From an uncultured bacterium (GTDB lineage: Bacteria > Cyanobacteriota > Vampirovibrionia > Gastranaerophilales > Gastranaerophilaceae): 45,062 bases of DNA. Shown piece after piece: positions 25,394-32,828 of the stretch. The stretch covers positions 1 to 45,062 of the forward strand of contig CACYKF010000011.1 of the NCBI GenBank assembly GCA_902774905.1, in the 5' to 3' direction. Within the stretch, counting starts at the first letter, position 1; each line of letters opens with the position of its first letter. The translations under genes and the position numbers were made by a program. Under the pieces are notes generated by a model. It was not told the origin of the DNA. It was given only the letters and a program-made list of their open reading frames with translations, and made no database searches.

Positions 25394-25888
25394 ATGAAAA
25401 AGCATGTTCTTATTTTATCTTTAATTTTAGGTTTAAGTATTATTCCTGCAAGCGTTTGTTTAGGCGCAGATGCAGATGCGAGCAAGACAATTACGGAAAT
25501 AGGAATACTTGTCAATGCTCAAAAGTACCAAATAGCAATGACAAAATGCAATGCTGCAATTCAAAAATACCCGAATGAATCTTTCTTGTACTATTGGAGA
25601 GGATCTATACATAACTCCATGGGCGAAAAACAGGCGGCAATCGAAGATTTTAACAAAGCCATCGGACTTGATGAAAAAAATGCCAAAGCCTATGTTTTGA
25701 GAGGAATTTGCAAGGCAGATTTAGAAGATAAAGAAGGTGCTTTGCAAGATTATAACAAAGCAATAGAACTTGCACCGCAAGACGGCAGCGCATATTCAAT
25801 GCGTGCAATGGTAAAACTTGATTTGGGGGATATGGATGGTGCAAATGAAGATTTAGATACCTCAAATAAATTAATGAACAGTAAGTAA
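25394..25888 (+). CDS. Secreted TPR protein
   Basis: Begins with a Sec signal peptide (K-K-H, then hydrophobic L-I-L-S-L-I-L-G-L-S-I-I-P-A) with likely signal peptidase I cleavage near C-L-G-A-D-A. The Cys is preceded by Val, so a lipobox is unlikely. The mature part holds three to four TPRs (W-R-G-S-I-H-N-S-M-G, Y-V-L-R-G-I-C-K-A-D-L, Y-S-M-R-A-M-V-K-L-D-L-G-D). It is probably periplasmic and binds a protein partner. The start has GAGGGG at good spacing. The next gene follows after seven bases. Confidence 0.88.
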   Translation: MKKHVLILSLILGLSIIPASVCLGADADASKTITEIGILVNAQKYQIAMTKCNAAIQKYPNESFLYYWRGSIHNSMGEKQAAIEDFNKAIGLDEKNAKAYVLRGICKADLEDKEGALQDYNKAIELAPQDGSAYSMRAMVKLDLGDMDGANEDLDTSNKLMNSK

Positions 25889-25895
25889 GGTAAAT

Positions 25896-26330
25896 ATGAG
25901 AATACAAAGAGTTGATAATACGCAATTTGGCGCATTAATAAGAATAAAAACCCCCGAAGAATTATTAGCACAGGCAAACCAAATGATAACGCACATGTCA
26001 CCTGAACAAAGAGGTTTAGCTGCGGCAGCATCAAGTTCAGGAATGAGTACTAGCGGTTCAGGTCTTATGACGCTTGGAACGGCGTCAAATACTGCAGCAA
26101 CAACTTCTGATGTTATTGCCTCCGCACATTTTTTAAAAGCAAGCGGAATTGATTCTTTTGGTATTGCCCCGAGTGCAATAGCAAAATCCGCCCCATATAT
26201 GACCCCTGAAACAATAGTATCTTCTCAGGTGCATCCTGAAACCGCCGGAACAGTATTTTCAGGCTTAGGCGGTTGGATTCATTCACATTTTAAACTATTT
26301 AATAACAGACCGAAAAAAATCCCTTCATAG
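25896..26330 (+). CDS. Unknown 144-aa protein with N-terminal NTQFG motif
   Basis: Not recognised. Opens with M-R-I-Q-R-V-D-N-T-Q-F-G-A-L-I, containing the T-x-F-G form of the recurrent N-terminal motif. The middle is rich in Ala, Ser, Gly and Thr (S-S-S-G-M-S-T-S-G-S-G), suggesting a disordered or secreted-like linker, and the last 30 residues are basic-aromatic. No signal peptide. It is seven bases downstream of the secreted TPR gene, with AAGGTAA before the ATG, and is probably co-transcribed with it. Confidence 0.7.
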   Translation: MRIQRVDNTQFGALIRIKTPEELLAQANQMITHMSPEQRGLAAAASSSGMSTSGSGLMTLGTASNTAATTSDVIASAHFLKASGIDSFGIAPSAIAKSAPYMTPETIVSSQVHPETAGTVFSGLGGWIHSHFKLFNNRPKKIPS

Positions 26331-26339
26331 TGATAAAAT

Positions 26340-26792
26340 TTATTTTACTTCTTCAAGTTCGCGTCTTAAATCTTCGACCGAAACTCTTACGATAGGGCTA
26401 TTTTCGTCTTTTTGTAATACACAATGAGTTATACCTGACTGAACTATAAACCTTTTGCACAAAATGCAAATCATATTATGTCCCCAAATATATATTGTTG
26501 CATCCTGACATCTGTCTTGCCCTGCCTGAATAATTGCGTTTTGCTCAGCATGAATTGAACGACAGGTTTCATACTGCGTACCGGATTTGATATTATGGTC
26601 AATTCTGTAACAAGAACCACGCTCTGCGCAGGATTCTACCTTTGACGGTGTTCCGTTATAACCTGTTGCTTTAATCTTTTTATCCTGCCCAACAATAACC
26701 GCACCAACCTGCGCTCTTATGCAATTAGAACGGCTTGCGCATGTCTTTGCCAAATCTAAAAAATATTCATCCCATGGTTTTATATTAGTCAT
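26340..26792 (-). CDS. dCMP/cytidine deaminase family protein (ComEB-like)
   Basis: Zinc deaminase, most likely deoxycytidylate deaminase supplying dUMP. Zinc ligands and catalytic Glu are in H-A-E-Q-N-A-I, and the two Cys in C-I-L-C-K-R-F (usually P-C-x-x-C, with Ile replacing Pro here). The sequence G-Y-N-G-T-P-S and E-R-G-S-C-Y-R is typical of ComEB/dCMP deaminase. The start at 26792 (MTNIKPWDEY) is favoured: AGAGG is seven bases before it and too close to the ATG two codons upstream. 150 residues. Confidence 0.9.
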   Translation of the reverse strand: MTNIKPWDEYFLDLAKTCASRSNCIRAQVGAVIVGQDKKIKATGYNGTPSKVESCAERGSCYRIDHNIKSGTQYETCRSIHAEQNAIIQAGQDRCQDATIYIWGHNMICILCKRFIVQSGITHCVLQKDENSPIVRVSVEDLRRELEEVK

Positions 26793-26813
26793 TTTCATAC
26801 CTCTTTGTTATGT

Positions 26814-26919
26814 GTGAATAGTGTATAGTGAATAGTGAATAGTTCTTTACAGGATTAATTATTTTAATTGTGCGTAGCATTGAAACCGACAATTCACTAT
26901 TCACAACTCACTATTCACT
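26814..26919. repeat. Inverted-repeat element built from GTGAATAGT units, copy 1
   Basis: The left arm (26814-26844) and the reverse complement of the right arm (26891-26919) read GTGAATAGTG-N4-GTGAATAGTGAAT, the same apart from the four central bases (TATA vs AGTT). Copy 2 is at 34985-35091. About 46 bases lie between the arms with no gene. It looks like a short non-coding dispersed element. Confidence 0.65.
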
Positions 26920-26923
26920 CTGA

Positions 26924-27856
26924 TTAATACCTCTTGTTCCTTATTTTGGTAAATATCATTGATATTCCGTATTTATCTGCCTGTTTTAAAATATCTCCGG
27001 ATATATTGCAATCTCCGGATTCTACAATCAAGCCAATTCTGCCCTGAATAGCGGTATTTAAAACCTGCGAAGTTTCAATCGGACAATCAAGCACCATTAC
27101 TGCATCTTTTGAATTTTCACATGCCAAATCCATTGCACTTTCGACGGCAACCACCATATTTGAGCGTCCCTGAACTATTGCTTTTGCGCATAAATCTTTT
27201 GCAATTACAACTGATGCAGATTTTAAATGCTTTGAAACTTTCCAGCCAAAAACGGCATCTTCAACCTGTTCCTGAGTCGGTTTTGCAACTGATACAACTT
27301 TAAAATTTTCTTTTGAAAGTTTGCTTGTATTCTGCTCCTGAACCAAAATTCCAAACGGAGTAACTTTAATATCTTTTGCACAAAATCCCTGCAATTCATG
27401 AAGCGGTGTTTTTATCAAAATCATATTAATATCTGTATCTAAAAGATACGAAAAAGCCTCTTTTGAAAAACCGGTTGAAACAACATTTCTTATTTTTAGC
27501 GATTTTATAAGTTTTGCTGTTTCCAAATTAACTTCTTTTGAAAAACCTGCACTTGAACCCGCAATTGAGACAGGATCGGAATCCATGACTTTTGCAAACG
27601 CATCATCAATACTTGAACCAAGTGCAACCGCACATATAAAACCTTCTTTTGCAATTACGGCAGAATTGACATCAAAAAATTCGCCCAAAAGTTTTATGTT
27701 TTCTGATAAATTTATATAATCAATATACTCTAAATCCTTGTTTCGGCTTAATATTTCATACTCAACCCCGTCAGAAATTTTTGAAATACCTGCACTCTGA
27801 TGAGGGTTTGCACCACAAGGCAAAGACTCTATATTACTAATCTCTATTGTTTCCAT
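26924..27856 (-). CDS. PurH C-terminal (AICAR transformylase) domain homologue lacking catalytic motifs
   Basis: 310 residues from ATG 27856 (GAGAGG six bases upstream; the longer frame lacks a site). The whole chain follows the AICAR formyltransferase half of PurH: C-G-A-N-P-H-Q (14-20; PurH G-E-N-P-H-Q), A-V-A-L-G-S-S-I-D-D-A-F (PurH G-V-A-x-G-x-S), D-S-D-P-V-S (92-97), G-I-L-V-Q, F-G-W-K-V-S-K-H-L-K-S and a terminal I-F-T-K-I-R-N-K-R-Y. Yet K-H-x-N-P-C-G has become K-E-G-F-I-C-A (70-76), F-G-G is lost, G-x-G-Q-x-S-R reads V-Q-G-R-S-N, and R-H-F-x-H is R-N-K-R-Y. The IMP cyclohydrolase domain is absent. The intact frame suggests a kept, repurposed protein. It stands alone. Confidence 0.7.
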   Translation of the reverse strand: METIEISNIESLPCGANPHQSAGISKISDGVEYEILSRNKDLEYIDYINLSENIKLLGEFFDVNSAVIAKEGFICAVALGSSIDDAFAKVMDSDPVSIAGSSAGFSKEVNLETAKLIKSLKIRNVVSTGFSKEAFSYLLDTDINMILIKTPLHELQGFCAKDIKVTPFGILVQEQNTSKLSKENFKVVSVAKPTQEQVEDAVFGWKVSKHLKSASVVIAKDLCAKAIVQGRSNMVVAVESAMDLACENSKDAVMVLDCPIETSQVLNTAIQGRIGLIVESGDCNISGDILKQADKYGISMIFTKIRNKRY

Positions 27857-27994
27857 ACATATCCTCTCTACAAAAAAAATATTATCACGAATATATTGCC
27901 CGTACAAGTTTAAGAAATCATAATTTTGTTGCAAAAATACCATGTCTTTTATATAATTTAAACAAGATTAGAGATATTTTTTTAAGAGGTTATT

Positions 27995-28627
27995 ATGACT
28001 GATAGAATAAGTGACAATGTAGGGAAGAAGATAGTTGAAGCACTCAGAATGCAATCTGCTCCTGTTGAAGAAAAACCGGTTGCGGTTGAAGAAAAAGTTG
28101 AAGAAACAATTGTAGAACAGGAAGAAATCACCGAACCTCAAATTCAGGAAAAAGAATTACCTGTAATTGAAGAAAATGATGATGCCGATACAACAAAGAT
28201 GACTCTTGATATCAGTTCTATTTTGAATAATAATCCTGCGCCTGATATTGATACAATATTCCAAAATACCTTAAACCAAAATCTCGGGACTATAGATGTA
28301 ACAGATGTAAAGGCAGATTTTGATTACCCTAACAATGTGGCTATTTTAACTCATTTGATAGCAAAACTTCCTGCCGGAGTAACAAAGCAAACAGGTGCAC
28401 TTATTATCCGTCAAACAATGGAAGCACTTGGAATTCCGATGAAATCCGTTATCAGAGAAGCACAACAGGTTCAGGAAGCATTGACTTCTCGGGCAAGAGA
28501 GTGCCAAAAAAATATTATTGAATACAAAAAACAAATTGCAACACTTGAAGTTAAAGGTCAACAATATCAAAAACAAGCCGTTTCTATGAACGACATAATC
28601 AATTTGTTTTTAAATACGGGTGTTTAA
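27995..28627 (+). CDS. Unknown cytoplasmic protein with Glu-rich linker and C-terminal coiled coil
   Basis: 210 residues, not recognised. The first 20 residues form an amphipathic helix; residues 25-65 are Glu/Val/Pro-rich and probably disordered. Residues 105-150 form a compact helical domain (D-F-D-Y-P-N-N-V-A-I-L-T-H-L-I-A-K-L-P, then T-G-A-L-I-I-R-Q-T-M-E-A-L-G-I), and a coiled coil runs from about 150 to 195. AAGAGG lies five bases before the ATG. It converges with the coiled-coil gene at 28629 one base away. The two pairs could belong to one cell-envelope or cytoskeletal assembly, but that is only a guess from coiled-coil content. Confidence 0.75.
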   Translation: MTDRISDNVGKKIVEALRMQSAPVEEKPVAVEEKVEETIVEQEEITEPQIQEKELPVIEENDDADTTKMTLDISSILNNNPAPDIDTIFQNTLNQNLGTIDVTDVKADFDYPNNVAILTHLIAKLPAGVTKQTGALIIRQTMEALGIPMKSVIREAQQVQEALTSRARECQKNIIEYKKQIATLEVKGQQYQKQAVSMNDIINLFLNTGV

Positions 28628-28628
28628 A

Positions 28629-28961
28629 TTACTTACTGCCGTAAGAGAATAAATCCTGAATTTCACCCTTAATCATTTCATCAACGGATTTTAATTCTGT
28701 GTCAATTTCTTGCAATCTTGTTTGAATTTCTTCTTTTTGTAACCCTAAAGATTCTTCAAGAAGTTTAAACTTGTATTGTCTTTCCTGCAAACGCTTGGTA
28801 ATTAAAGAATCCGATTCATAATCGGTCCCGACCTGCATAAGTTCGTTGGTAGATTTTTGAGCCTGAGAAATTGCCTTGGTAATCAACAATAACTGAAATT
28901 GCAGATTAGATCTTTCCATTCTTAATTGGCGTCTTTGAATTGTTGCTACCAGTAATCCCAT
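28629..28961 (-). CDS. Small coiled-coil protein (110 aa)
   Basis: Almost entirely helical: R-S-N-L-Q-F-Q-L-L-L-I-T-K-A-I-S and then heptads through L-Q-E-R-Q-Y-K-F-K-L-L-E-E-S-L and E-I-D-T-E-L-K-S-V-D. No membrane segment. The layout, two helices with a Tyr-Glu-Ser-Asp turn, recalls small structural or chaperone-like coiled coils of secretion systems, but no family can be named. Its AAAGGTAG ribosome site overlaps the stop of the upstream gene, so the two are translated together. Confidence 0.75.
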   Translation of the reverse strand: MGLLVATIQRRQLRMERSNLQFQLLLITKAISQAQKSTNELMQVGTDYESDSLITKRLQERQYKFKLLEESLGLQKEEIQTRLQEIDTELKSVDEMIKGEIQDLFSYGSK

Positions 28962-28967
28962 TTTACA

Positions 28968-29240
28968 CTACCTTTTCTGATCTAAATTGGAACCTTTTAA
29001 GAAGTTGTGGTCAGAATTTTCGGCGATTAACTGTTCCATCTTCTGAAGTTGATGCTGGTGATAGTTAAGCCTGTACTGAGCCATTTTTAACTTCTTTTTT
29101 ATTGTCAGAAAATCTTTTATACCTTCCACTATTGATGCAGACATTGCCTTAATCGGATTAGTCCTTATTATATAGTTTTTGGTGTATAACAGAAAGTCTA
29201 AAAGTCTTCTGATATATAGTTCTAAAGATTCTCGGAACAT
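28968..29240 (-). CDS. Unknown 90-aa helical protein, operon leader of the coiled-coil pair
   Basis: Basic, helical protein: M-F-R-E-S-L-E-L-Y-I-R-R-L-L-D-F, then K-K-L-K-M-A-Q-Y-R-L-N-Y-H-Q-H-Q-L-Q-K-M-E-Q at the C-terminal half, a coiled coil rich in Gln and His. AAGGA before the ATG. It is six bases upstream of the 110-residue coiled-coil gene. Function unknown. Confidence 0.7.
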   Translation of the reverse strand: MFRESLELYIRRLLDFLLYTKNYIIRTNPIKAMSASIVEGIKDFLTIKKKLKMAQYRLNYHQHQLQKMEQLIAENSDHNFLKGSNLDQKR

Positions 29241-29450
29241 TAATAATCCTTACACTTTAGACCTACATGTATTTAAAAACATACCAAACGGATAAATTGC
29301 TAAATATCGCCATGTGTCTGTTACATTTCTTTACATGAAAGGTCCATGGGTATCACTACTTTATATTATACGGATAAAAACAAAAAAATCTTTAATTAAT
29401 AAAAATGGATTAAATATAAATAATTTTAAAATATATAAGACGAAATATGC

Positions 29451-29479
29451 TTGACATCAGCGTACAGTTATAATAATTT
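29451..29479 (+). promoter_or_regulatory. Possible promoter of tRNA-Leu
   Basis: A full TTGACA at 29451-29456 with TAATTT at 17 bases (29474-29479). A better TATAAT at 29469 is only 12 bases away, and another TATAAT sits near 29496, so the exact -10 is open. Confidence 0.4.
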
Positions 29480-29517
29480 AGTAGTAACCGTATTGTTTAT
29501 AATTGACAACTAAATAT

Positions 29518-29599
29518 GGGCATGTGGTGGAATGGTAGACACGCTAGTCTTAGGAACTAGTGCGAAAGCGTGGGAGTTCGAGTCTCTTCATGCCCACCA
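29518..29599 (+). tRNA. tRNA-Leu(UAG)
   Basis: Acceptor stem GGGCATG/CATGCCC with discriminator A and encoded CCA. D-loop TGGAATGGTAGACA, anticodon stem CTAGT/ACTAG with loop CTTAGGA giving anticodon UAG (Leu CUA codons), a long class II variable arm (TGCGAAAGCG) and T-loop GTTCGAGTC. 82 bases. A strong terminator follows directly. Single tRNA, not in an array. Confidence 0.97.
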
Positions 29600-29600
29600 T

Positions 29601-29634
29601 AAAGGACAGAAGTTAATTCTGTCCTTTATTTTTG
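29601..29634 (+). terminator. Intrinsic terminator after tRNA-Leu
   Basis: Perfect 11-bp stem AAAGGACAGAA / TTCTGTCCTTT with a five-base loop, followed by ATTTTTG. Confidence 0.9.
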
Positions 29635-29714
29635 CTTATTTTATAAGTTAGAGTTTTTATCTGTTTAATAAATCGAAAGCCGTTGAGTTAATAATGTCAG
29701 CACTTTTTAAAGTT

Positions 29715-29867
29715 CTATCGACTCTTATGCTCTTTGTCTTTTAATTTTGCAGACTCATGTAAGTCATTATGGCAAAATACTAATTTTGCGAATAATTTTA
29801 ACTGTTCTTATTTAGATACAACATTACCATCAAAAGCAATAGCATAATTTAATTTCCGTTTTTTCAT
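29715..29867 (-). pseudogene. Small gene broken by one nonsense codon
   Basis: From ATG 29867 (GGTGGT a few bases upstream) the frame reads MKKRKLNYAIAFDGNVVSK, a TAA stop (29810-29808), then continues in frame as EQLKLFAKLVFCHNDLHESA and ten more residues to TAG at 29717. The basic, protein-like composition on both sides suggests one 50-residue gene with a K-to-stop change. No family is recognised. It lies in the accessory gap after tRNA-Leu. Confidence 0.4.
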
Positions 29868-29890
29868 ATTTACCACCAATTATGTAAATA

Positions 29891-29919
29891 TTGAAAATAT
29901 AAAAATGTTTCTATATAAT
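29891..29919 (+). promoter_or_regulatory. Strong promoter for the hydrophobic peptide transcript
   Basis: TTGAAA (29891-29896), 17 bases, TATAAT (29914-29919). Transcription would begin near 29926, leaving a leader of about 70 bases before the peptide ATG. Confidence 0.65.
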
Positions 29920-29996
29920 AAGTTTCAAGGGTAGTACCACTTACCTCCACCCACACACGTATTTAACTAAGAAATCGGTGGAAAGGGGGTGAGGAT

Positions 29997-30071
29997 ATGA
30001 AAAGGCACATAATAAAAAGTGCCATCAAGCTACTGATAGCACTTTTAAGTTTAATTTATTGTCTTTTATAG
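29997..30071 (+). CDS. 24-aa hydrophobic peptide, candidate type I toxin
   Basis: The peptide is M-K-R-H-I-I-K-S-A-I-K followed by L-L-I-A-L-L-S-L-I-Y-C-L-L: a basic N-terminus and one membrane-spanning stretch, the build of small type I toxins and holin-like peptides. GGGGGTGAGG ends two bases before the ATG. CCTCCACCC (29944-29952) can pair with GGGTGAGG (29987-29994) apart from one bulged base and hide the ribosome site. The reading frame itself contains an AAAAGTGC/GCACTTTT hairpin, and another stem (30080-30111) follows the stop. A consensus promoter lies upstream. No antitoxin RNA is proven. Too short for a homology-based call by eye. Confidence 0.5.
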   Translation: MKRHIIKSAIKLLIALLSLIYCLL

Positions 30072-30079
30072 GGTACTAA

Positions 30080-30111
30080 GTCAAGCCTCAAGTAAATACC
30101 ACTTGCTTGGG
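30080..30111 (+). terminator. Stem-loop after the hydrophobic peptide
   Basis: AAGCCTCAAGTAA pairs with TTGCTTGGGGCTT (two G-U pairs) around a seven-base loop near 30080-30111. A weak T-run follows later, so it may be a terminator or an RNA-stability or antitoxin-pairing structure. Confidence 0.45.
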
Positions 30112-30119
30112 GCTTGCCC

Positions 30120-30301
30120 CTATATGCACATTATTTACTATTTTTAATTATTTGTCAATACAAAAAATAGAAATTATGCAATTTTTCTTAATTGTTCGTA
30201 TTCATCAAGTAAAAAATCAATATATAATATGCTGTTAGATTTTAATTTTATTACAAAATCTTTGCACAAAAGTTCTAGTTTAGCATCTTTACCTCCAGAT
30301 T
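30120..30301. other. Gene-poor remainder of the accessory gap
   Basis: On the reverse strand, 30300-30182 is an open frame without a start codon that ends in I-D-F-L-L-D-E-Y-E-Q-L-R-K-I-A then TAA. A CTGGAGG and ATG just upstream are in another frame (MLN, stop). This may be a frameshifted remnant of a small gene. Nothing else is seen. Confidence 0.3.
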
Positions 30302-30302
30302 A

Positions 30303-30330
30303 AAAAAAGAGCCTTTCGGCTCTTTTTTAA
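30303..30330 (-). terminator. Bidirectional terminator next to the AI-2E transporter gene
   Basis: AAAAAAGAGCC / TTTC loop / GGCTCTTTTTT. It lies directly after the transporter stop on the minus strand and has A- and T-runs on both sides. Confidence 0.85.
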
Positions 30331-30331
30331 T

Positions 30332-31357
30332 TTATTCAATCGATTTCATATAAATTTCTTCCGTCAAAACGACAGCCATGGCTGCAATTGCAGGGGCAAA
30401 AACCACTCCGATTATGCCCAAGAATTTTGCGGCTAAGAATATAAATAAAAATACTAAAAGCGGATGAATATTTAATAACTTACTGAATACAAACGGTCTT
30501 ATAAAGTTGTTTTCAATAAGTTGCGCTACCCCAAAAACTATTGCCGTGCCTAATAATACCCAAGGTCCGAATTTATACACCGCAACAAGGCAAACAAAAA
30601 ACGCAATCGTCGGACCAACAACCGGTACTATATCAAATACTGCAGAAATAAAACCTAACAACAGCGCATAATCAACTTTCAAAATCCAAAGACCAATTGT
30701 TACAACTATGCCTATCCCTGCCATTGTAGTAATTTGCGCAACAACATACCCGCCTATTTTTAATGATATTGAATCATAAATTTCAGAGGTTCTTTTACGC
30801 ATCGGAACAGGAAACAACTTTAAAAAAGTACTTTTTATAATATCTTTATCTACCATAAAATAATAAATTATCATTATTGATACAAGTATATAAACAAAGG
30901 CAGAGCCAATGTTTTTACCGAAATTAATCGTTTCTGTTAAGACTTTTGATGAAAAATCACCTGCAGATGCAATCATACCGCCTATGTCCATATTTTCTAT
31001 ATGGCTTTTATTCAAAAACGGTGTATCCATTATTAATTTTTTGAATAATTCGGCATGCTGCGGAAAAGAATCCGCAAATGCTTTAATTTCATTTGCCGCT
31101 ATTATAATCAAAGGAACAAATAACAAGCCTAAAATAAGCAACGAACCTAATATAACTAAAGCACTTGCGGTAGCCCTTGACATTTTATTGGAAAGTTTTT
31201 GTACCAACGGCTCCATAGAACAAGCAATTACAAATGATGCAAAAAACATTACTGCAATATCTGGAACTTTAGTAATAAACAATAACAACAGAATTGCAAC
31301 AATACCAAAAAAAACATTTTTTGGGGTCAAATATTTTTGTGAAAAAGCAGCAAACAT
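30332..31357 (-). CDS. AI-2E family transporter (PF01594)
   Basis: 341-residue inner membrane protein with about eight transmembrane helices. The first pair is F-F-G-I-V-A-I-L-L-L-L-F and I-A-V-M-F-F-A-S-F-V-I-A-C; a long soluble stretch (about 95-155) separates the second pair; the last block contains the family's P-V-V-G-P and the motif I-E-N-N-F-I-R-P followed by H-P-L. The family includes AI-2 exporter TqsA, but many members move other substrates, so the cargo is unknown. AAAGGAG before the ATG. Confidence 0.9.
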   Translation of the reverse strand: MFAAFSQKYLTPKNVFFGIVAILLLLFITKVPDIAVMFFASFVIACSMEPLVQKLSNKMSRATASALVILGSLLILGLLFVPLIIIAANEIKAFADSFPQHAELFKKLIMDTPFLNKSHIENMDIGGMIASAGDFSSKVLTETINFGKNIGSAFVYILVSIMIIYYFMVDKDIIKSTFLKLFPVPMRKRTSEIYDSISLKIGGYVVAQITTMAGIGIVVTIGLWILKVDYALLLGFISAVFDIVPVVGPTIAFFVCLVAVYKFGPWVLLGTAIVFGVAQLIENNFIRPFVFSKLLNIHPLLVFLFIFLAAKFLGIIGVVFAPAIAAMAVVLTEEIYMKSIE

Positions 31358-31444
31358 TTTTATCTCCTTTTTTTGTTACTTTACCATAAAATAAGAAATC
31401 TTAACAAGCGATAAACATATTTGTTATTATGGTAAAATTTTTTT

Positions 31445-31651
31445 ATGAAACAAGTACTGCTATTTTTTATAAAAATATATCAATGGTTTTCAAAATTCAC
31501 TCCGCCTGTATGCAGATTTACACCAACCTGCTCAGAATATATGAAGCAGGCAATAATCAAATACGGAGTATTAAAAGGGCTTTGGCTCGGAATAAAAAGA
31601 ATTTGCCGCTGCCATCCCGGAAACCCCGGAGGCTATGACCCTGTACCTTAA
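31445..31651 (+). CDS. yidD: Membrane protein insertion efficiency factor YidD
   Basis: 68 residues with the family signature: [15 protein letters not shown] (Cys-rich core), [10 protein letters not shown], then [17 protein letters not shown]. YidD helps YidC insert membrane proteins at the inner membrane. Usually placed with rpmH-rnpA-yidC, here it stands alone, converging with folP with a four-base overlap. Confidence 0.96.
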   Translation: MKQVLLFFIKIYQWFSKFTPPVCRFTPTCSEYMKQAIIKYGVLKGLWLGIKRICRCHPGNPGGYDPVP

Positions 31652-32784
31652 TTTAAAATTTCAAGCAGTTTTTTGTGAATTTTTACATTATGAACTCGTA
31701 TATAATCAATATTTTCATTGATTAAAATACTGTTTAGTGCAAGCGTGTATAAATCTTTTTCTTCATTTGAAGCATTTGGCATATCTAAAAGGCTCTTTCT
31801 TGAAACCCCAAGCATTACAGGGCAATCAAGTGATTGAAACTCTTTCCATCTGTGCAAAATTTCAAAATTTTGCTCTCTTGTTTTACCAAAACCTATTCCC
31901 GCATCTATGATAATATTTTCTTTGAGTATTCCTTTTGATAACGCATAATCGATTTTATTTTTCAAAAATTTAAAAATATCATCTGTAAGATTTTCATATT
32001 CAGTATTTTTCTGCATATTTTCAGGTGTTCCTTTGCTATGCTGAATAACAACTTTCAACCCGTGTTTTGCAACAACATCAGCCATATTTTTATCAAATTC
32101 TAACCCCGATACATCATTTATTACAGAAGCACCCAACCCCGCACAAACATTGACAACTTCACTGTTTCTTGTATCTATGCTGATGGGTATGTCTATTTTG
32201 TTTTTATTAATATAATTTAGTACAGGAATAATTCTTTTTAACTGTTCATCTGCGCTAACTTCTTTCGCTCCCGGCTTTGTTGATTCCGCACCTATATCTA
32301 TAATATCAGCGCCGTCACTTATGAGTTTATTCAAATGTTTGATAGCATCTTCGGTACTAAAATATTGTCCTCCATCTGAAAAAGAATCGGGGGTAACATT
32401 CAATATGCCCATTATTTTTGTTTTAACGAAATCTTTAACGCAAATTTTTTCTTCTAATTTTTGCCCCAAATCTTTTAAACCAAACGGCTGAAGTTGAAGT
32501 TTTTGCGAAATAGTTTTGAGTTGAGATAAATTCCCGCCCAAAATACAATCCGATTTTTCAATTTGACCTGTTATAACAAGTTTATGCGTAGCACAATCTG
32601 CTCCGACAGACAGAGCAAGTTGTTTCAGAATATTTCCTTGTGCCGATGTTATACCGAAAATTTTAAAATTCAGATATTCAAATTTTTCTTTCCCTTTGAA
32701 GGCATACGAACTGTCATAACCGATATTCAAAAGTTCGGATTCAAGGTTGTTTGTGCTTAGTTTTTTTACCAAAAAATCGTGCAT
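31648..32784 (-). CDS. folP: Dihydropteroate synthase with N-terminal extension
   Basis: Joins p-aminobenzoate to dihydropterin pyrophosphate in folate synthesis. The TIM barrel begins near residue 120: [16 protein letters not shown], then [38 protein letters not shown] and L-G-V-S-R-K-S at the end. About 115 extra N-terminal residues (A-F-K-G-K-E-K and L-V-I-T-G-Q-I regions) are as in clostridial proteins. The start codon lies in a 12-bp hairpin (32771-32808) and has no Shine-Dalgarno, so its expression may depend on read-through or structure. Confidence 0.93.
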   Translation of the reverse strand: MHDFLVKKLSTNNLESELLNIGYDSSYAFKGKEKFEYLNFKIFGITSAQGNILKQLALSVGADCATHKLVITGQIEKSDCILGGNLSQLKTISQKLQLQPFGLKDLGQKLEEKICVKDFVKTKIMGILNVTPDSFSDGGQYFSTEDAIKHLNKLISDGADIIDIGAESTKPGAKEVSADEQLKRIIPVLNYINKNKIDIPISIDTRNSEVVNVCAGLGASVINDVSGLEFDKNMADVVAKHGLKVVIQHSKGTPENMQKNTEYENLTDDIFKFLKNKIDYALSKGILKENIIIDAGIGFGKTREQNFEILHRWKEFQSLDCPVMLGVSRKSLLDMPNASNEEKDLYTLALNSILINENIDYIRVHNVKIHKKLLEILN

Positions 32785-32808
32785 AAGATAAACTTAGCAC
32801 GATTTTTT
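32771..32808 (-). terminator. Hairpin-terminator overlapping the folP start
   Basis: AAAAAATCGTGC (32771-32782) and GCACGATTTTTT (32797-32808), a perfect 12-bp inverted repeat with a 14-base loop. On the minus strand it ends the gene at 32829 and its 3' arm begins at the last base of the folP ATG (32784-32782). Confidence 0.7.
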
Positions 32809-32828
32809 ATATATTTCAAATTTATATT

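Noticed and set aside
25394-25888. Lipoprotein call for the secreted TPR protein
   Set aside because: The Cys is preceded by A-S-V; lipoboxes need Gly, Ala or Ser just before the Cys, so signal peptidase I cleavage fits better.
29600-30331. Prophage or integrative element at tRNA-Leu
   Set aside because: No integrase, and no direct repeat of the tRNA 3' end was seen; the gap is only about 700 bases.
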